Shown: in pieces, positions 13,501 to 28,500 of the stretch
Numbering within the stretch: the first letter of the stretch is position 1
Layout: each line of letters begins with the position of its first letter
Program-made: the position numbers and the translations under genes
The notes under the pieces: model-generated
Databases searched by the model: none
What the model was told of the DNA's origin: nothing
What the model saw: only the letters and a program-made list of their open reading frames with translations
Assembly: GCA_963978545.1 (NCBI GenBank)
Contig: OZ021727.1
Span: 95,741,762 to 95,805,761, forward strand
DNA from: Linyphia triangularis
Taxonomy: Eukaryota > Arthropoda > Arachnida > Araneae > Linyphiidae
DNA: 64,000 bases
Reading direction: 5' to 3'

Positions 13501-16500
13501 CCAAAAAATTTTGAAAAAACTTGGACTTTAATTTATTTTGAATTTTTTCATTGTGTTCCGATTCACCCCGCAGAAAGGAATGAATCGGAACACTCGTTAC
13601 ATTTATGTCGAATCTTATTTAAATGTTTACAGGGTGACAAAAAAACAAATAATAATGCATTGTGGTAAATAGGAACACAAAATTATCATAAAAAAAAATC
13701 ATTTAATATGACGGATAAAATTTGTGTTTGTCAATTATTGTCAAAACAAATCATATGTTTGAAAACGTATCAACTCTTCTCCTATAACTCATCCAAATAG
13801 CCCTTAAAATTAATAATATTTTTTATCTACTTGTATTTTATGTTTGCGTGCCGTATGACTGCAAATTCCTTAAAATATCTTGTGAAAGGAGAAAAGCATC
13901 CTCATTTGTTTCAGAAAATCTCTTCGTTCATGGGCGCTTTTTGTAAAACACACTTATATAGCAATAACCTTGTGGGTGTAAAACTTTGCTCACATAGTCT
14001 TCATACATTTTTCCATATAACTTAAAGATAACGAAGTCATTTAGAGAAAAAACCACTGGAACAATCAGGTTTTCTGCCATGCGGAAACTAGGTTCCTCTT
14101 CTGACATTTATTCAAGCCTGCAATCTTGATTACTGTCTTGAAGGGAGTAATTAGACTCTTCTTCAGTCGTTGAATCTTATGTGGAGCATAATCTTGCCAA
14201 AAACAGCTTTTTAATATCACTTTTCACGTGTTCCGATTCACCCTGCAAAACTCGAAATCGAGACGAGGCAAAACATAAAAATTCCTAAAATAATTTTTTT
14301 TTAAAACCAAGTTAATTTAAGTATGGCATATTGTTGTGGATGTTTATACTTATCTAAAAATATATTATTTAAGCCTATAACTGGTACATGTTATTAATTA
14401 CGGGATAAGGTTTGGAGAGGTTAAAACTCATTGGATTGTATGCACGCTGTTTCAAATTTTTTTTTAAAAAAGGACAGTGTTGAAAACCCCACAAATTTTT
14501 TTTCTAGATTCCAAACATGTTAGCCAAATAAAAAAATATATATAATTACTAAAATTGCTTTATTTGTGTAAAATAATAATTGCTTTGTAATTTCATGAAG
14601 TTTCATTCCGATTCACCCCGCTGTTCCTATTCACCCCATTTTACGGTACTCTTAATCATGGAAGATACGAAGTGACCGTTCGTGTAAACTAACACACTTC
14701 GGAAATTGTCGGACAACCCGTACAATCCACCTACTAATGGTGCGCTTGGTATCAGCAACCATTCAATAACTTCATTCAGTCACTTGTCTGTGAGAGACAC
14801 GTTTAAACTTGAATGCGCATATATTGCATGTGATTTTGGAAGGGGTGATCTGCATATTGCATTCCATTGCAAAATAAACAAAAAATTTGCATTTTTTCAG
14901 AAAAGGATGCAATTTTCAAAGTAAAAAGGCAGGGAGGTTGCTCCGCCCTTCGAAAAAGGGCTATTACGATCTCTGAAGTTATAAAATGAAGGATTATTTA
15001 AAAATTTTACCATGATATGCCGATGCGTGATTTCAAGCATGAGATTAGTTCTATGGGATGAAATTCATTTTCAATGCGTTTTCACGCAGATTTCACTCAA
15101 ATTTGAGAACTCTGGTTTTATGTAATAATTTCTGGAAAAAAAGAAATTGGATACTTAATGAACTATAACCCTCAAGGCTTTGGGACTTGGAGAAAAATTT
15201 CTTCATCAAGATAATTTTATGATATTGTTATAAAAAAGACAATTTAATTTGGTTTAGGAATTTCGTGTGTGTACTTATAGCCGTTTTTACGAATTGTAAA
15301 TTTATTTTAATTAAAAATTAACCAATCTAAAAATAAAAATTTTAATGTAAACCCTTTATATGGATTGCTGACATTTATGTGCAGTTGCAACTTATTTAAG
15401 TGATTTTGAACCGAGATCGACTATTCCTAGCATTTGACCTTTGCTAAGAAAATTACCTATTACATACTGTTGACTCTTTTTCATTCTCAAAACTTTATAT
15501 AATGCATTGCCATTGACAACAAGTCTTCTGCAAAGTTGCACCTTGATTGGATGAGATCAAACAAAATATTCCTCTGAAGCCACAATAGAATTTTGTAAAA
15601 AGTTACTTATTAAGGACAAATTAAATGATAGTAAGTGGCTTAATTAGCCCTTGCAATAATAGAAACATATGTATAAGTGGCTTTTAGTGACAACCACACT
15701 TAACAAAATGCATTGTCATCTACAATTAATTTATTCACCAAGTTTTAGTTTTATTGTGTTACAACAACAAGCTGCAGATTTGCCCGCTATACGTACACAC
15801 TCAAAATTGAAGTTAATATAAAAGATTTAAAAATAGGATGCTAAGATTTGGGAAACAAACCTCACATTATCAAAAAAAAAAAAAAATCTCACAAAATAGT
15901 ATAGAATAAGAAGAGTTAAAAGAGCTTAACTATTAGCTCAACTCTGAGGTTAATATGTTACACATATTAAAGACAAAGAGAAAATGAAATCTCTCTTGTT
16001 TGGCTTCTGTTATAAAGAATTATTTAGTATTATAATACTTTTTTTTTCTAATTTTGTATGTGGGTTTTGAAATTATTGAAATAAAAGTGAACAATTTCAG
16101 TGCCATTGTACATGTAGATTTTATGGAAAATGTTGTTTGATTTTATTGTATTTTTTCAACATGTATTTTATTAAATTTTCTATTAATAAATTCATTATTT
16201 TTACTTATAAATATGAACAATTATATTTTGGATTTATAGAGTTTGTTAAATTTAAAGAGTGAAGTTTAAATTAAATTCCAAATCATTTCTTGATCTGAAT
16301 TGCTTGATAATGTTAAATTATGTAATAATTTAAAATCTCTAAATATTGTGATCTGGTGATGCACAATGACCTTTTATCTCCACAGTGTTTGGCTTGGATA
16401 CTGTGTCTGCTTCTGAATTGTGGTCATTCTCAGCTGGTTCCGAAAGTACCCCTCTCAACCTCACTCTGCAGACATCCCAGTTTGTGGACATTGAAGAAAG

Positions 16501-19500
16501 TCCCTCTGTCCTCATTCCCAAGTACAATAATTTCCCCAAATCCAAGTCATTCAACGATGATGTTACAAAGGCTTTCATTCCTCTTAAAAATCTTAACATA
16601 AAATCTATTGAAGGTTGGTAATTGAATTCTAATATTGCAAAATGTATTACTTTTTTTGCTTAAACCTGTGCATTATTTTATTTTTATAATTTTTGTCAAA
16701 CACATTTTACTTGCATTCAGTGGCAATCCGATACAACTTTTGTGTGTGTGGGGGATACCTTATGAAAATGATGGCTATAAATGAAAATTTGCCGTCTTAT
16801 TTTACTTTCCATAATGCTCTGGAATTTTCAACACAAGTATTTTGACCTTCTAATTGTACCTTTGAGTAACAGAAAGCTAAAATTTTAATTACTTTCCTTA
16901 ATTTTTTTTACAAAGTGACTTCCAATAGGTATAACACTCTGCAATTTTAAAAATATGTAGTTTGGCCTTCTAATTTTGATTTTCACAAACAGAATGCTAT
17001 AATTATAATTACTTTTTTAATTAATTTCTTAAAAGTTTTTTTTAATGTGGTCAAGCGAAAAAATAGTTGAGTGCCAGTACCCTTCCCAGGCGATTAAAAA
17101 TTATAATAATAATAATAATTAAGGGCCTGTATCTTCTCGACTGGACAATGCAAATACATAAACTCCATTTGTATTTTATAGGATGGGGGTGGTAAGGGGA
17201 TTTAAAAGTATAGTTGGAAGGGTGCGGTGGGTTGTATTATTGTACTGACGTTGATTTGTTTGTTTCTCGATAAGGGGGTTCTAATAATAAGGGTTTACAT
17301 AGCAATGGTCATTTTAATCAGTGAAGCTATTCTGTGCTTGCGTCACAAGAACCTTTCAGCGAGTTAAGCTCACGTCTGTGCTTGAGTAAAAACTTTTAGA
17401 GAGAAAAACAAGCCTGTGGTATGTGAAGTATCAAAAACGCTTAATGGGGATGGGGGGAGGGTGCGGGAAAAAAATATATTGGTTTGGCGACAAGGGATGT
17501 TTATAAGTGTGTGATGTAGATGCGATCACACAGGTCTCAGTAGCTCAACAATGCTGGACATTAGTCAATTCTGATATGGGCTGTTATAAATCGGCAGTTG
17601 CTACAGATCTTGGCCAGAGGCGTGCTGGGACATAAAATCGACCCAGAATTTTAGATTTATGGTGGCCCAAATTTTCAATAAAATCATTAATAAAATTTAA
17701 TTTTGAGGATAAAATAGTTTTAATAATTACTATACTTTATTATTTAAATATTTATATATAATAACTTCAATAATTAAATAGTTTTATTTATAAATTAACT
17801 TTAATGATTGAATTGTTAAAATTCTAGTGGGAGTGATTAAGATTTGAATGCATTTGATTTATATATATATAAAAAATAATAATAATAATAAAAAAAAAGC
17901 AAAACATTGAAATTAAAATTTGAACATTAAAAAAAGAACTTAAGTATCAGACCGATCCATTTTTTAGACACTGACGGGCCCTACCCTTTGCAGCTTTTTC
18001 TTACTTTGGAAATAGGTATGCCCCCCCTCCTCTTTGCACCGAACACGGGTTCGGAAGTATTGGCTTATCCTGAACGAAATCATTCCAAAATATACGATTT
18101 TTTTTTTACATATTAAATGTATCACAATTACCAGAAAATATATTTTTTAGCCATCCCTCGTTTCTTAAAACAAAAAATATTTCAATTTTAATACTGTGCA
18201 TATCAACATTTCAAAACTTCCAGAATATTTTATTTAGTTTTGAGCTGAATCGGCCAAAATCAGGTGTTGTCTGGCCAAAGGGTTATTTGGCACCAATGAT
18301 AAAAATTTAGAAATATCATTTCTTTAAGAACATAAAAACACTCTGATTAAATCAATCGCAAAATTTTAATTCATCTACTTTCTCTGCGGATCTACGATTT
18401 TACTTTCCAAGTCAAAAGTCATGAAAAAGAACTGCACCCACAGCCCTTACATAAATGTTGATGACACATTAAATCACATTTTTAATGTAAAATCTGTTTA
18501 CAGTTTAGACAAAAGTCCACTCTATTTTTTTGTTGGCGGCCTGCGGATTCATGTAATTATTTTTATTTGCTCACCAAATATTTAATTTTTTGATATTTAC
18601 CCTCAGTACTATTAAAAATAAAAATATAGAGGTGTACTAGTATTATAAGGTATAAATGTATATAGTTAACACCAAAAGTGTCCGAAAATAAAATTTTAAA
18701 GCTTTAGTTTGTTTACAAAATAAGTAGTGTTGATAAGGATTGAAGAAGTTGCAATGCCAAACAAAATTACAAAATGTTACCTGGTACTTGTAAATTTCCT
18801 AACTTTTGAAATTAAAAATTTGGGGAAAAAACATTTACAGAAAATAACATTTGCAGAAAACAGGAAGCCATATTTTAAGTATTTTTTTAACCAAAACTTA
18901 ATGCACAGTTATCAATTCACATATTTCATAAGGATTTCCATTTTGCAAAATCAAGGTTCGAAAGAATGAAGGCTCTCTCACACAACACCAAACACACATG
19001 CTTTATGGGAGGGCGAAGGACTGGTTTTGCCGACTGCAGAAAATGATTTGAAATAAAAGCGCTGTGGTCCTAGATCTCCATTTTGTTCTGTTATGCTGAT
19101 GATGGCACCGTAAAAGTATCCAATTTTGAGAGATGCAAGTTCAAAGATCAACCTACTCTACTCTATGCCGACTTGTATATGCTTGGTGAAAAATGTTCGC
19201 CATCCTCGTATTCGTATAAGCATTGCTGACTTCTTGTATTATGCCTATATCACGTAGTGTTTTTGCACGAAATTTTTTGATAAATATGTTTTTTAATTAC
19301 AACTGGCCATATTTTACATAATTTGATGACTCTTTTAAAAAAATTCTAATTTAACGACTGAGAAAATAGCCCCCCCCCCCCCCCATAGGATTGGCCATGC
19401 TTGCATTTACTATCGAATGCTATCTTACTTTTTACTTTTGTTATTAAAAACTATTTAAAATTTTTAATATATGAAACCAATTCGATATTGTACTTTACTA

Positions 19501-22500
19501 ACTTTATTTCTAGCATTTTAATAGTTATAGGTATAAAAATACCAAACAAAGTTTAACACTTTTTTTTTTCCATTTTGAAATTTAACTTTGCATTTACTGT
19601 TGAAGATTATACACATTGTGCTTTTATGTATTCACATATTTTTGTATAGGACAAAATCTTATGTACATAAATTATGTACAGTTTTAAAGTAACATTGTTA
19701 CATGTTAAAATTGTTTTATGTATTGAAAATTTACAATTTTGTCTCTTTTCTTTTACATGGATAGAGCTGAAAAATAATAAGAAGAATGTTCATCTGTCAA
19801 GAGATTCTGCAGTTGTTGCTTATGCTATTTACCCCAGTGTCGGCCAGATGATCCCTCGTATTTATGATTTATCTGTCAGGTAGAACCTTCAACTGGATCT
19901 TTTATGTTTTTGTTTTATGAAACAATTGTTTTTATATTTTTAACATGGAAATAATTGGTTAATTTTATTAAGGCATATGTATGTAAAATTATAATAGTTT
20001 TTAATTTGACATGTATTTTTAATAATTTGCGATACTTTCTTTATTTGTAAATTAGCAAGAGAATTTTTAAATGATGACTTTCTGTATGTGTAATAGACTT
20101 ACATTGCATAATACTGAGATTGTAGAAAGTATTTCTGCGAAGATAATATTTCATTTGCCATATATTCATGACTTGAAGTGAGAAGCGGTGCATAGATGGC
20201 GCTGTAAACCGGACGAGACCACAGAGACTTTTTGCTACTTCCGGTTGTTGTTTGATCTCCGTGTTTGTGCATACAAACTGTGTCTTTCTCAGTCTTAGTA
20301 TTTATCCATAAATTTTAATCATAATGAATAAAGTGTATTCAAGAAGGAAGTACGGGTGATGTTGCTTCGTTCCGCAATGTGGTATGAAAACTGGAACAAA
20401 TAATGCTTTGCAGATTAAAAGCTACAGATTTCTGAAAGATGAGGACAATTTTTAATAGGGCTACATCTCTAAAATTTTCAACATAAGTAGTTTTGGTCTT
20501 CTAATTGGACTTTAGAAAAACAAAATTTTAAATTTTTGGTTAGTTCGTTATTAATTATTTTTTTTAAATAATTAATATAAATTTTACGAAACAATTTAAA
20601 ATAGGTCTACAGCTTTGAAATTTTCAACATAAGTAGTTGTGGCCTTCTAATTGGATTTTTATAATACAGAATTTTTGTTGTTGTTGTTATTAACAAATAT
20701 TTTACAAAACGATTTTTTTTTCTTGACAAGGGAGATTCTAATATTACGTAGCAATTAGATTTTAGTGAGTGAAGCGAGCTTATGCTTACGCCGCAATGAA
20801 CTTTTTTCATCGAGCAAAGCGAGCCTATGCTTGCATATGTGTCATTGAACTTTTCAGCGAACAAAGCGAGCTTGATTTTACGTAGCGATGAACCTTCCTT
20901 TGAGCGAAGCGCCCAAAACTGGAACATATATACGAATGACAGATATCCGCAACGCGAGGCCTCACAGCAAGTTAAAATATTGCACTTGTTAAAATTTTGT
21001 AGCGAAGCACGGGTATTCAACTAGTCGTAAATATATTATTTATGTCTGAAAATGTAAAATTATATTTCATGAGCTGAAACTTTTGAGAAAAAAAAATCTT
21101 TATTTCAAATTGGGTATCTAAAACAAAATTTGGTACATATAAACGTATCCAAACGAGACTTCTCGCCAATGTCTGGAATCATCAACAGACAGTTTGCTTT
21201 AAAAAAAAACATCCAATGGATTTGATAAATCGATCCCTTCATCTATAATAAATTTCTCTTTATATCTCATCTGAGCTAAAAGCTCTAATTTTTTCAAATA
21301 GTTGCTGCTCATTTGAGTTTTTAAAAGCAAAACAATCCTTGAAACGAAATGACAAATGCATTGAAAACAAATGAAGAGACTCTGCCGGAAGTGAGTAACC
21401 GGAAGACGCTGTGCGCCAATCAGAGACGACTTGGGATTTGTTTCCAAACATTAACCCATGAATAGAGCATCTGCTCTCATTACATTAATTGCCATTAAAA
21501 ATTTTAAACAAGTTATATCATGTGAATAATCAATTCTAGTGAAAGTAATCAAAGAGAAAATATTACAATTATTTTTAAATAAAAAATAATTGCTTAGTAG
21601 CATTAAATTTTTACTGTGAATTTTTTCATGTTATAAAGATTTGTGATTAAAAGTAAAGTTAGAGTTTATTTGTGATCACATGTGTTATAGTTTTGTATGA
21701 CAAGAATATTAATTTTAGAGGATAAAAATTGTGAAATATTTAGATTTAAAGAGGAAATAAATTGTGCCCTTTCACTATCATTATTGAAAATCATAACTTA
21801 AAGTAATAATTAATTTTAAACTGTGGTGGCATTTGTTAAAAAATAGTAAAATTATTACATTATTTTATTTTGTTTTTAATCAAAACTTGTAGCATGAAAT
21901 GAGTTAGTCATATGTGATCAATATCAAGTATAAGTTTTTATGTTTATTGACAAAAATTTTCATTTTATATTTTATTAGGAACATATAAAGTAAGTGTGGC
22001 ATTGAAATAGCTTCTAATTCCTCAATATTTTGAAGATTTTATGATATCTTGTAAGTTGCTTTTAATTTATCAATAAAATCCATCTCAAGTTTGTGTTTTC
22101 TTCAGGCAGAGGTTTGGGATTGTTCTGTCTTCCAACACCCCTATGATGACGCTGGTAGTCCAACCTGTCAACTCCAGTTCTATTGTGAAAGATTCTCAGA
22201 ATCTGCGTTTCAAATTCAAGATCCATGACATTGCAGATCACTCCAGTCCTCAATGTGCACACTGGGATTACTCATTGGGGTACGACCTTCACTATACTGT
22301 GTAACTGATAGAATTTGAATTTTTTTTAATTTAATGTTATTCAACCTTAGATTTTTTAAACATACTCTTACTTTCTAAATACTTTCTTATTTTATTCTTT
22401 AGTGTATTTAAATTTTATTTAATTTAAACACTTTTTTCTACCATGATAACTTTTGGTTTGAATGTAGAACTTTTTTTTATAAGATTCTTTTACTTTACGA

Positions 22501-25500
22501 CCAAATATAAATTTTTTGAAAAACTTGTGTCATCAGGGAATTTTAAAAAGCAAATCCTAATTTCAATATAATTTTAGAAAGATTAACGAAAATGATTGCA
22601 TTCAAAATTTTTCAATATAGCTTGCTACTACATTTATAAACATTTTTTCTCGATCTATTTTTTGGAAAATGAATATTGCCTTGATGTTGTTTTAATGTCC
22701 TATTTGAGAATGAAAATCCCAATTAGAATTTCCTCTCTAGAAATTGGGTGAGAAATTCTCATTAAATTATGTACACCCTATAGTATATGACTGTGTCCCA
22801 AGATATAAAGGATTTTAATATAAATCCTTTATATACATTTCCAGTTTTTATATTCACTAACACAGGATTGGTTCTCCAAACAGTGTGTGATTTATGTTTG
22901 TATCTAATTTTAAATATCAAAAACATTTCTATCAACAAAATGTGTGTCAAACTATGTTTCAAAATTTATCTACTAAAATGAATGTGAATTTATGCAGTCT
23001 CATCCAAATATCTTTTATTTATTCTGATTAAAACAATTTTATTTTTTATGTATTATGGTCAGTTAAATGCTACTTTATCGGGATTGGATGAAGACGAGTT
23101 GGTTTATTAGTATTCCATAAAAACGACCTTTTAGTGATAGGGACAGCTTCCATAATTTGCTAGAATGCATTGTCATCAACATCAAATTTATCTGCCAAGT
23201 TTGAGTCTGATTGGATGATGGCAAGGAGGTTAATTAGGCCTCTGCAGATTTGCACACACACACAAAATCAAAGTTAATATAAAGGTATTAAAAAAATACT
23301 ACTTTTCTTCCATTGCCACTCTTTTAAAACACGAACCTCCATTGAAAAAATTCATATTCTACAATGTTAGAAAGCACATGCTTAATATCACTACTTAAAA
23401 TCAAAATTACTGGAAATTATGCTCATTGTAGAATAGGTATTTAATAAAATAAAAGTATTTTTTCTGTATACTGTTGTGTTTATGAAAAACTGAAGTATAA
23501 GTGTGTGTCCGTAGGTCTAGGGGCAAATGGTCTACAGATGGATGCGTAACATTGGGAGGGATTTATGTCACTACTCACGGGCTCCAACCCTACGTCAACT
23601 GCTCCTGCTCCCATCTTTCCACATTCGGAGTCCTCATGGACATCACTGACAAGGAAGTGAGTTCTTCTGCAATAACCAATCTAGATGCTAATCTGATTAG
23701 TTTTTATCATGATGTTTATGCCCTAGTGCAGGTTTCTACTATCCTAATGATTGTTAATTGATCATGGGTGGTACTTAAGATCAAACTAAAAGGTAACAAT
23801 GTGTCATCAAATTTAAAAGATTTAGCTGCTTATTGAATGGGTGTGGAAAATTCATTTTATGCGTACTAATAACTGCAATTTGATTAATTTTGTGTGTTTC
23901 TTATTCAGATCATGAAAATTAGGATTTATCAGAGAATTGGTGAAAATATGTAATTTATCAGGAAACTCAATGTTTGTTTTCATTAATTTTCCAGAAAAGG
24001 AAATTCCCTGAGAGCAGGAAAAATATCCATTAAGTTTATTTTATTTATTAAAAACAATTTAATTTTGCATCTGATAAAGGTCTTAAATTTTGTTTTTCAT
24101 CATTTATATTAAATTGTAAAAGTATGGGTGACTGGGAAACATCAACCAATTTCAAATTCCCCTTCAAAAATACCATTGAATGATGAAACAAACTAATTTA
24201 CATTCCACCATGAAATAAATTGCTTTCTCCACAGTACTTCCTAGAGGAGTCGACTGCCCAGGACGTGGTGTCCTACCTTGGTATCGTGATCTCTCTGTTG
24301 ATGCTGTTGGCTGCCTTCCTCATCTTCTGTGTCTTGAGGGGACCACAGACCAATAGCAACAACATACACAAGAACTTGGTGGCCTGCATCTTCATAGCTC
24401 AGCTGTTGTTTCTCATTGCACTCAAACTCAGGAGGCAGCTCGTACAAAAAGAAGTAAGTTTCATGCAATAATCCATTGCACATTGCACAAAAATATCTTC
24501 CACATCACAAGACTTAGAAAGAGAAAATTTGGGTAGCCTAAACAGTTGTCACCATAATTTTTTTAATGCATTTGGGCCACTTTTTGATTCATCCTTAGAG
24601 TGTAAAATGTTTGCCGTATTAAAGAGTCTAAAACAAATTCCATGAAAATCAGTCCAATGACACAAAAATATGTGTTTTGAAGGATAAATAAAATATTGTG
24701 TATTAAAAAAATTTAGATTTAAGTCCATTTATCAAATGATATCATTTACATATGTATTTAGGGATTTAGTATTTTATATTCCCTCTCCACACACTTAATT
24801 ATTCAAATTTTTGTATTGTGATACTTATTTATTAACTATAAATTTAGTGTAATTTAAGTTACATTGGATTTTGTTGTCGAATCTCAATTATAATTGATGC
24901 AAAATGTGTTTTTTTTTCAAATATTGATTGATCATTAAATCAGATTGAGGTTGTGACTCCTTGTTTTCTAACTGATTTTGTTAATTGCTGAATTCCACTT
25001 TTTTCATATTTGTGTAAAGACTCACAGTTAATGTCCCATTACAAGCATCAATATGGAAAAATTGTTTCAGAAAGTTTTCTTGGGGGATTGTTTTTTTTTT
25101 AACCGCATACTTTTTTTTTACATCTGCTCATTTTTAAATTATACAAACTAATAGTTATGTGCATATTTGTAGGAGCATATGATCTGATTATATGGTTTGT
25201 AAGGGTCATTTTTGTTAAAATAAAAAAATAAAGCACGAGAAGTACTTAAAGCCTTTTTTTATATGTGTTTTTTGTGTTTAGTTTCCTTGCAAGGTGATGG
25301 CTATCATGCTCCACTACATGTTCCTGTGTGTCTTCTCTTGGATGTTTCTGGAAGCACTCCATTTGTACCGCATGCTGACTGAAATGAGAGACATCAACCA
25401 TGGCCAAATGAGGTTCTACTACTCCATTGGATACGGTAAGCATTTCCCAGTGACACTGTCTTTCTACTTCCATATAAAGAGTACTGTAAGTGACTACAGA

Positions 25501-28500
25501 ACTTATCTAAACTTTTTATGGATGAAACTTGGAACAAAAGGCTAATTTCCAAAGTGCAAGAATCTTCTGAATGTCTGACATCATGTTGAAAATTGTGCAT
25601 GAGTTAGAAAAGACCGAATAGTTTTTCATTAAACTTGACCTACATTTGATAGGGAGTCCAATGTGTCCTAACAAAATTTCAACTAAATACTTTGGTAGAG
25701 AAGCTGAGAAATCTAGATTTTCCTAATGCAAACAATAAAGATAGTGAATATAATAATGGGTGGTGAAATTATGTAAATAGAACAGTTAAATCTTCAATTT
25801 GTTATTTATTGCCAAATAATATGTTGACACTTCCAATAAACGTTTTAATTATTTTAAAAATGTGTTATTATTATTATTTTTTTTTTTTTTTTTAATTTTA
25901 GCTTTTATACCACAGTGTAGTAAATAATTTTAAATAAATGCTATATCTTTCTCTCTGTCTGTATAAGGATAAAATTCTTACTAGAAATTAGCAATCAACA
26001 ACTATTTGTGTTGTTATGTTCGATAATTTTGCAGCATTTTTGTAATTAAATAACCTGCACACTCTCTAAATGTGCAAGTTTTTTGTTGTTTCTGTTTTAT
26101 CTGTATCTACTGTTCTGTTATCTATATAACTGTAAAAGAAAAAGTTAAGATTTACTCCAGATACAAATTTTTATTTGGGGATAATTTTTTAAATTATGGG
26201 TAACAAGTGTGTAAAGCATGTTTTAAAATGTAACAGATGTTTATTTAGTGTGAGAAAAAAAAATTATTTATTTTTACCTGGGTATTTTCTCTACAGTGTG
26301 TTTCGCAAAATATTCAGCATATATTTGTCACAGATTAAAATAGCTTGTTTTGTTGAGTTTTCGGATTTGTTAAAAATGTGTTTCAGTGTATATGATAATC
26401 TACTAATAGCACATGGCTGAATAATGGGTGAGGAAACTAATTTAAGATACCCTATCATATTACTGCCCCTGACAAGCTCTACCCCTTTCCTATAATTACT
26501 ATTCTGTGGAAATTCAAAGCACTAAAAAAAAACTTATTCCTTCATTTTTCAAATTTAAAGTATGAAAGAAAAAATATTTTAAAAATTAAAATTATTTAAC
26601 CTTTCTATTTTAATATACCATGTATGTATTTTAATTGGCTTTAGTTGCTGTATTTCAATGCTAAATTAACGTCTTGGCTTCATTTTTCTTATTTAAATTG
26701 AGAGATTTGGTATATGCTGTTTTGAAATTTTCCTCCTTTTATGTAAACTCTTTTTGTTCACTGGGGAATTTTGTTTAATGTTATTATATGTTTTTAGTTG
26801 TTTTTAGGTAACTTAAGTTGTATATGTGATTTTACTTTAAACTGCAGTTTCAGTTTCATATAAATTTTTGTTTATTTTAATGTGAAAATTTCTTATTTTT
26901 CAGCATTTTAAATTAGAGCTTATAATTTTGTTGATGGTGACAGTTAATGTTTTTTAATTGTCTTATATTTTCCACTTTTTATTTTAAAAATGAATTAAAT
27001 CTGTTTTTTTTTAAATACATTTTTCACTTACTTCATATCTATAATGTTCAATTTTCTTTATTTGAAGGTGGTCCAGCAATTGTTGTAGGACTAGCTGTAG
27101 GTGTGAGAGCTGACCAATATGGAAACTATTTTTTGTAAGAAAATTTCTTGCTATTGATTCAATTATTTATTAACTATTTTTCATATAAACTCTCAACTAA
27201 ATTTGTGTTATTTGGTCTTTCCCAGTTGCTGGCTTTCTATCTATGAAAGCGTTGTTTGGAGTCTTGTTGGGCCAATCTGCTTTGTTGTTTTGGTATGTAA
27301 AAAAATATGATTTATTCTCAATCACAAATTTTAAGTATGAAACTATATATCTAATAAATTTTTATTCTTTAAAATCATTGAAATAAGACTCCAGTTTTTT
27401 ATTTGATATTTCATATATCATACTATAATCAATACATTGTATTTCAGTTAAACCTTGGGGTATTTGCTATGGCTATAAAAGCTAGTGTTCAAATAAAAGA
27501 TACTATTATGGATTTTGGAAATTTAAGGTAGTTACTATTCAATCTTTTTAAATAAAATTGGGCATTCTTTCAACATTGATGCATTTTCAGATTTTCCATG
27601 TATCCTTATTAATGCAAGTATTAATGTTTCAGGACAGTGTTGTGGCTTGGAGTCGTTCTTTTGCCTTTATTAGGAGCAACATGGGTTCTTGCTATTCTGT
27701 CAGTTAATGAATCTCTGGAAGTCCTTCATTACATTTTCTCAATATTTTCATGCATCACAGGAATTTACATTTTTGTAGGCTACTGTATAATTAATAAAAA
27801 AGTAAGTTATTACTTAATTTTGTAGATTTATTGTATCGTAAAAATCTTTTAGATTTCTTTTATATGTTTAACTATCTATCTTTTATGCAAAATAAACGTT
27901 TTATTTTTATCTTATTTATAAATCCAATTCATAGTTAACTAATTCTTAATGTTGCTTTCACTTATTAACATTTACACTAAAAATATTTCTTTCTGTTGGA
28001 TTTTGTTGTAGAAATTAATTAAGGAACACATTAAAAGATTATACACTTATTAACTATTGGAAGGCTACTTGTTTTTTCCATGCATTTATTTTCTGTCTTG
28101 GTAAAAACTCTTAATTAATAAGCGCTTGTCTTAGTGTACTTGTGTATGATTGGTTAAATATTGTGTTACAGGTGAGGCAGCAGCTTTATCACACTTGGGC
28201 TCGTTTAAGGGGGAAAAAGGTGCCTTATGACGAAAACTTAAGTGGAACTCGGACTACTGTAGTGTCTGTAAGTATTGCTATTTCGAAAACAATTACGTTT
28301 TTGCTATTTAGATTCTTTTGTTGTAGTTATTGACACATAGCTTAGCAAGTTGAGTATAGTCCAATACAACTTATCCTGACCTCATTGGATTTGCTCTAGG
28401 ATGGATCCTTCTGCTTAAAAGATATAGTTCCAAGCAAATCACTACTTATAGAGTTATATTAATAACCAGTGTACATAGTTTTGTATTAAACTTAAATATA

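Larger units (their letters stand above)
16614..19764. other. stan intron, 3.15 kb, repeat-rich
   Basis: It contains the diverged family A copy at its left, (AAT)n at about 17095-17120 and about 17876-17890, and a 14-base C run at 19371-19384. No gene content is visible. ORF-like stretches here lack codon character. Confidence 0.5.
19880..22105. other. stan intron, 2.2 kb
   Basis: It holds the THAP-like fragment and one family A copy. The remainder, including a GC-richer patch at about 21370-21450, shows no supportable gene. Confidence 0.5.

Noticed and set aside
13390..13668. 92-codon ORF in the TA-flanked TIR element
   Set aside because: It begins in the terminal repeat, has no DDE or helix-turn-helix pattern and reads through subterminal repeats.
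20607..21020. 137-codon minus-strand ORF
   Set aside because: It lies entirely within a family A repeat copy, runs through its non-coding tandem units and matches no protein pattern.
21199..21451. 82-codon minus-strand ORF near the THAP-like fragment
   Set aside because: Opposite strand to the THAP-like frame; the weak resemblance of its end to transposase linkers is too slight to call.
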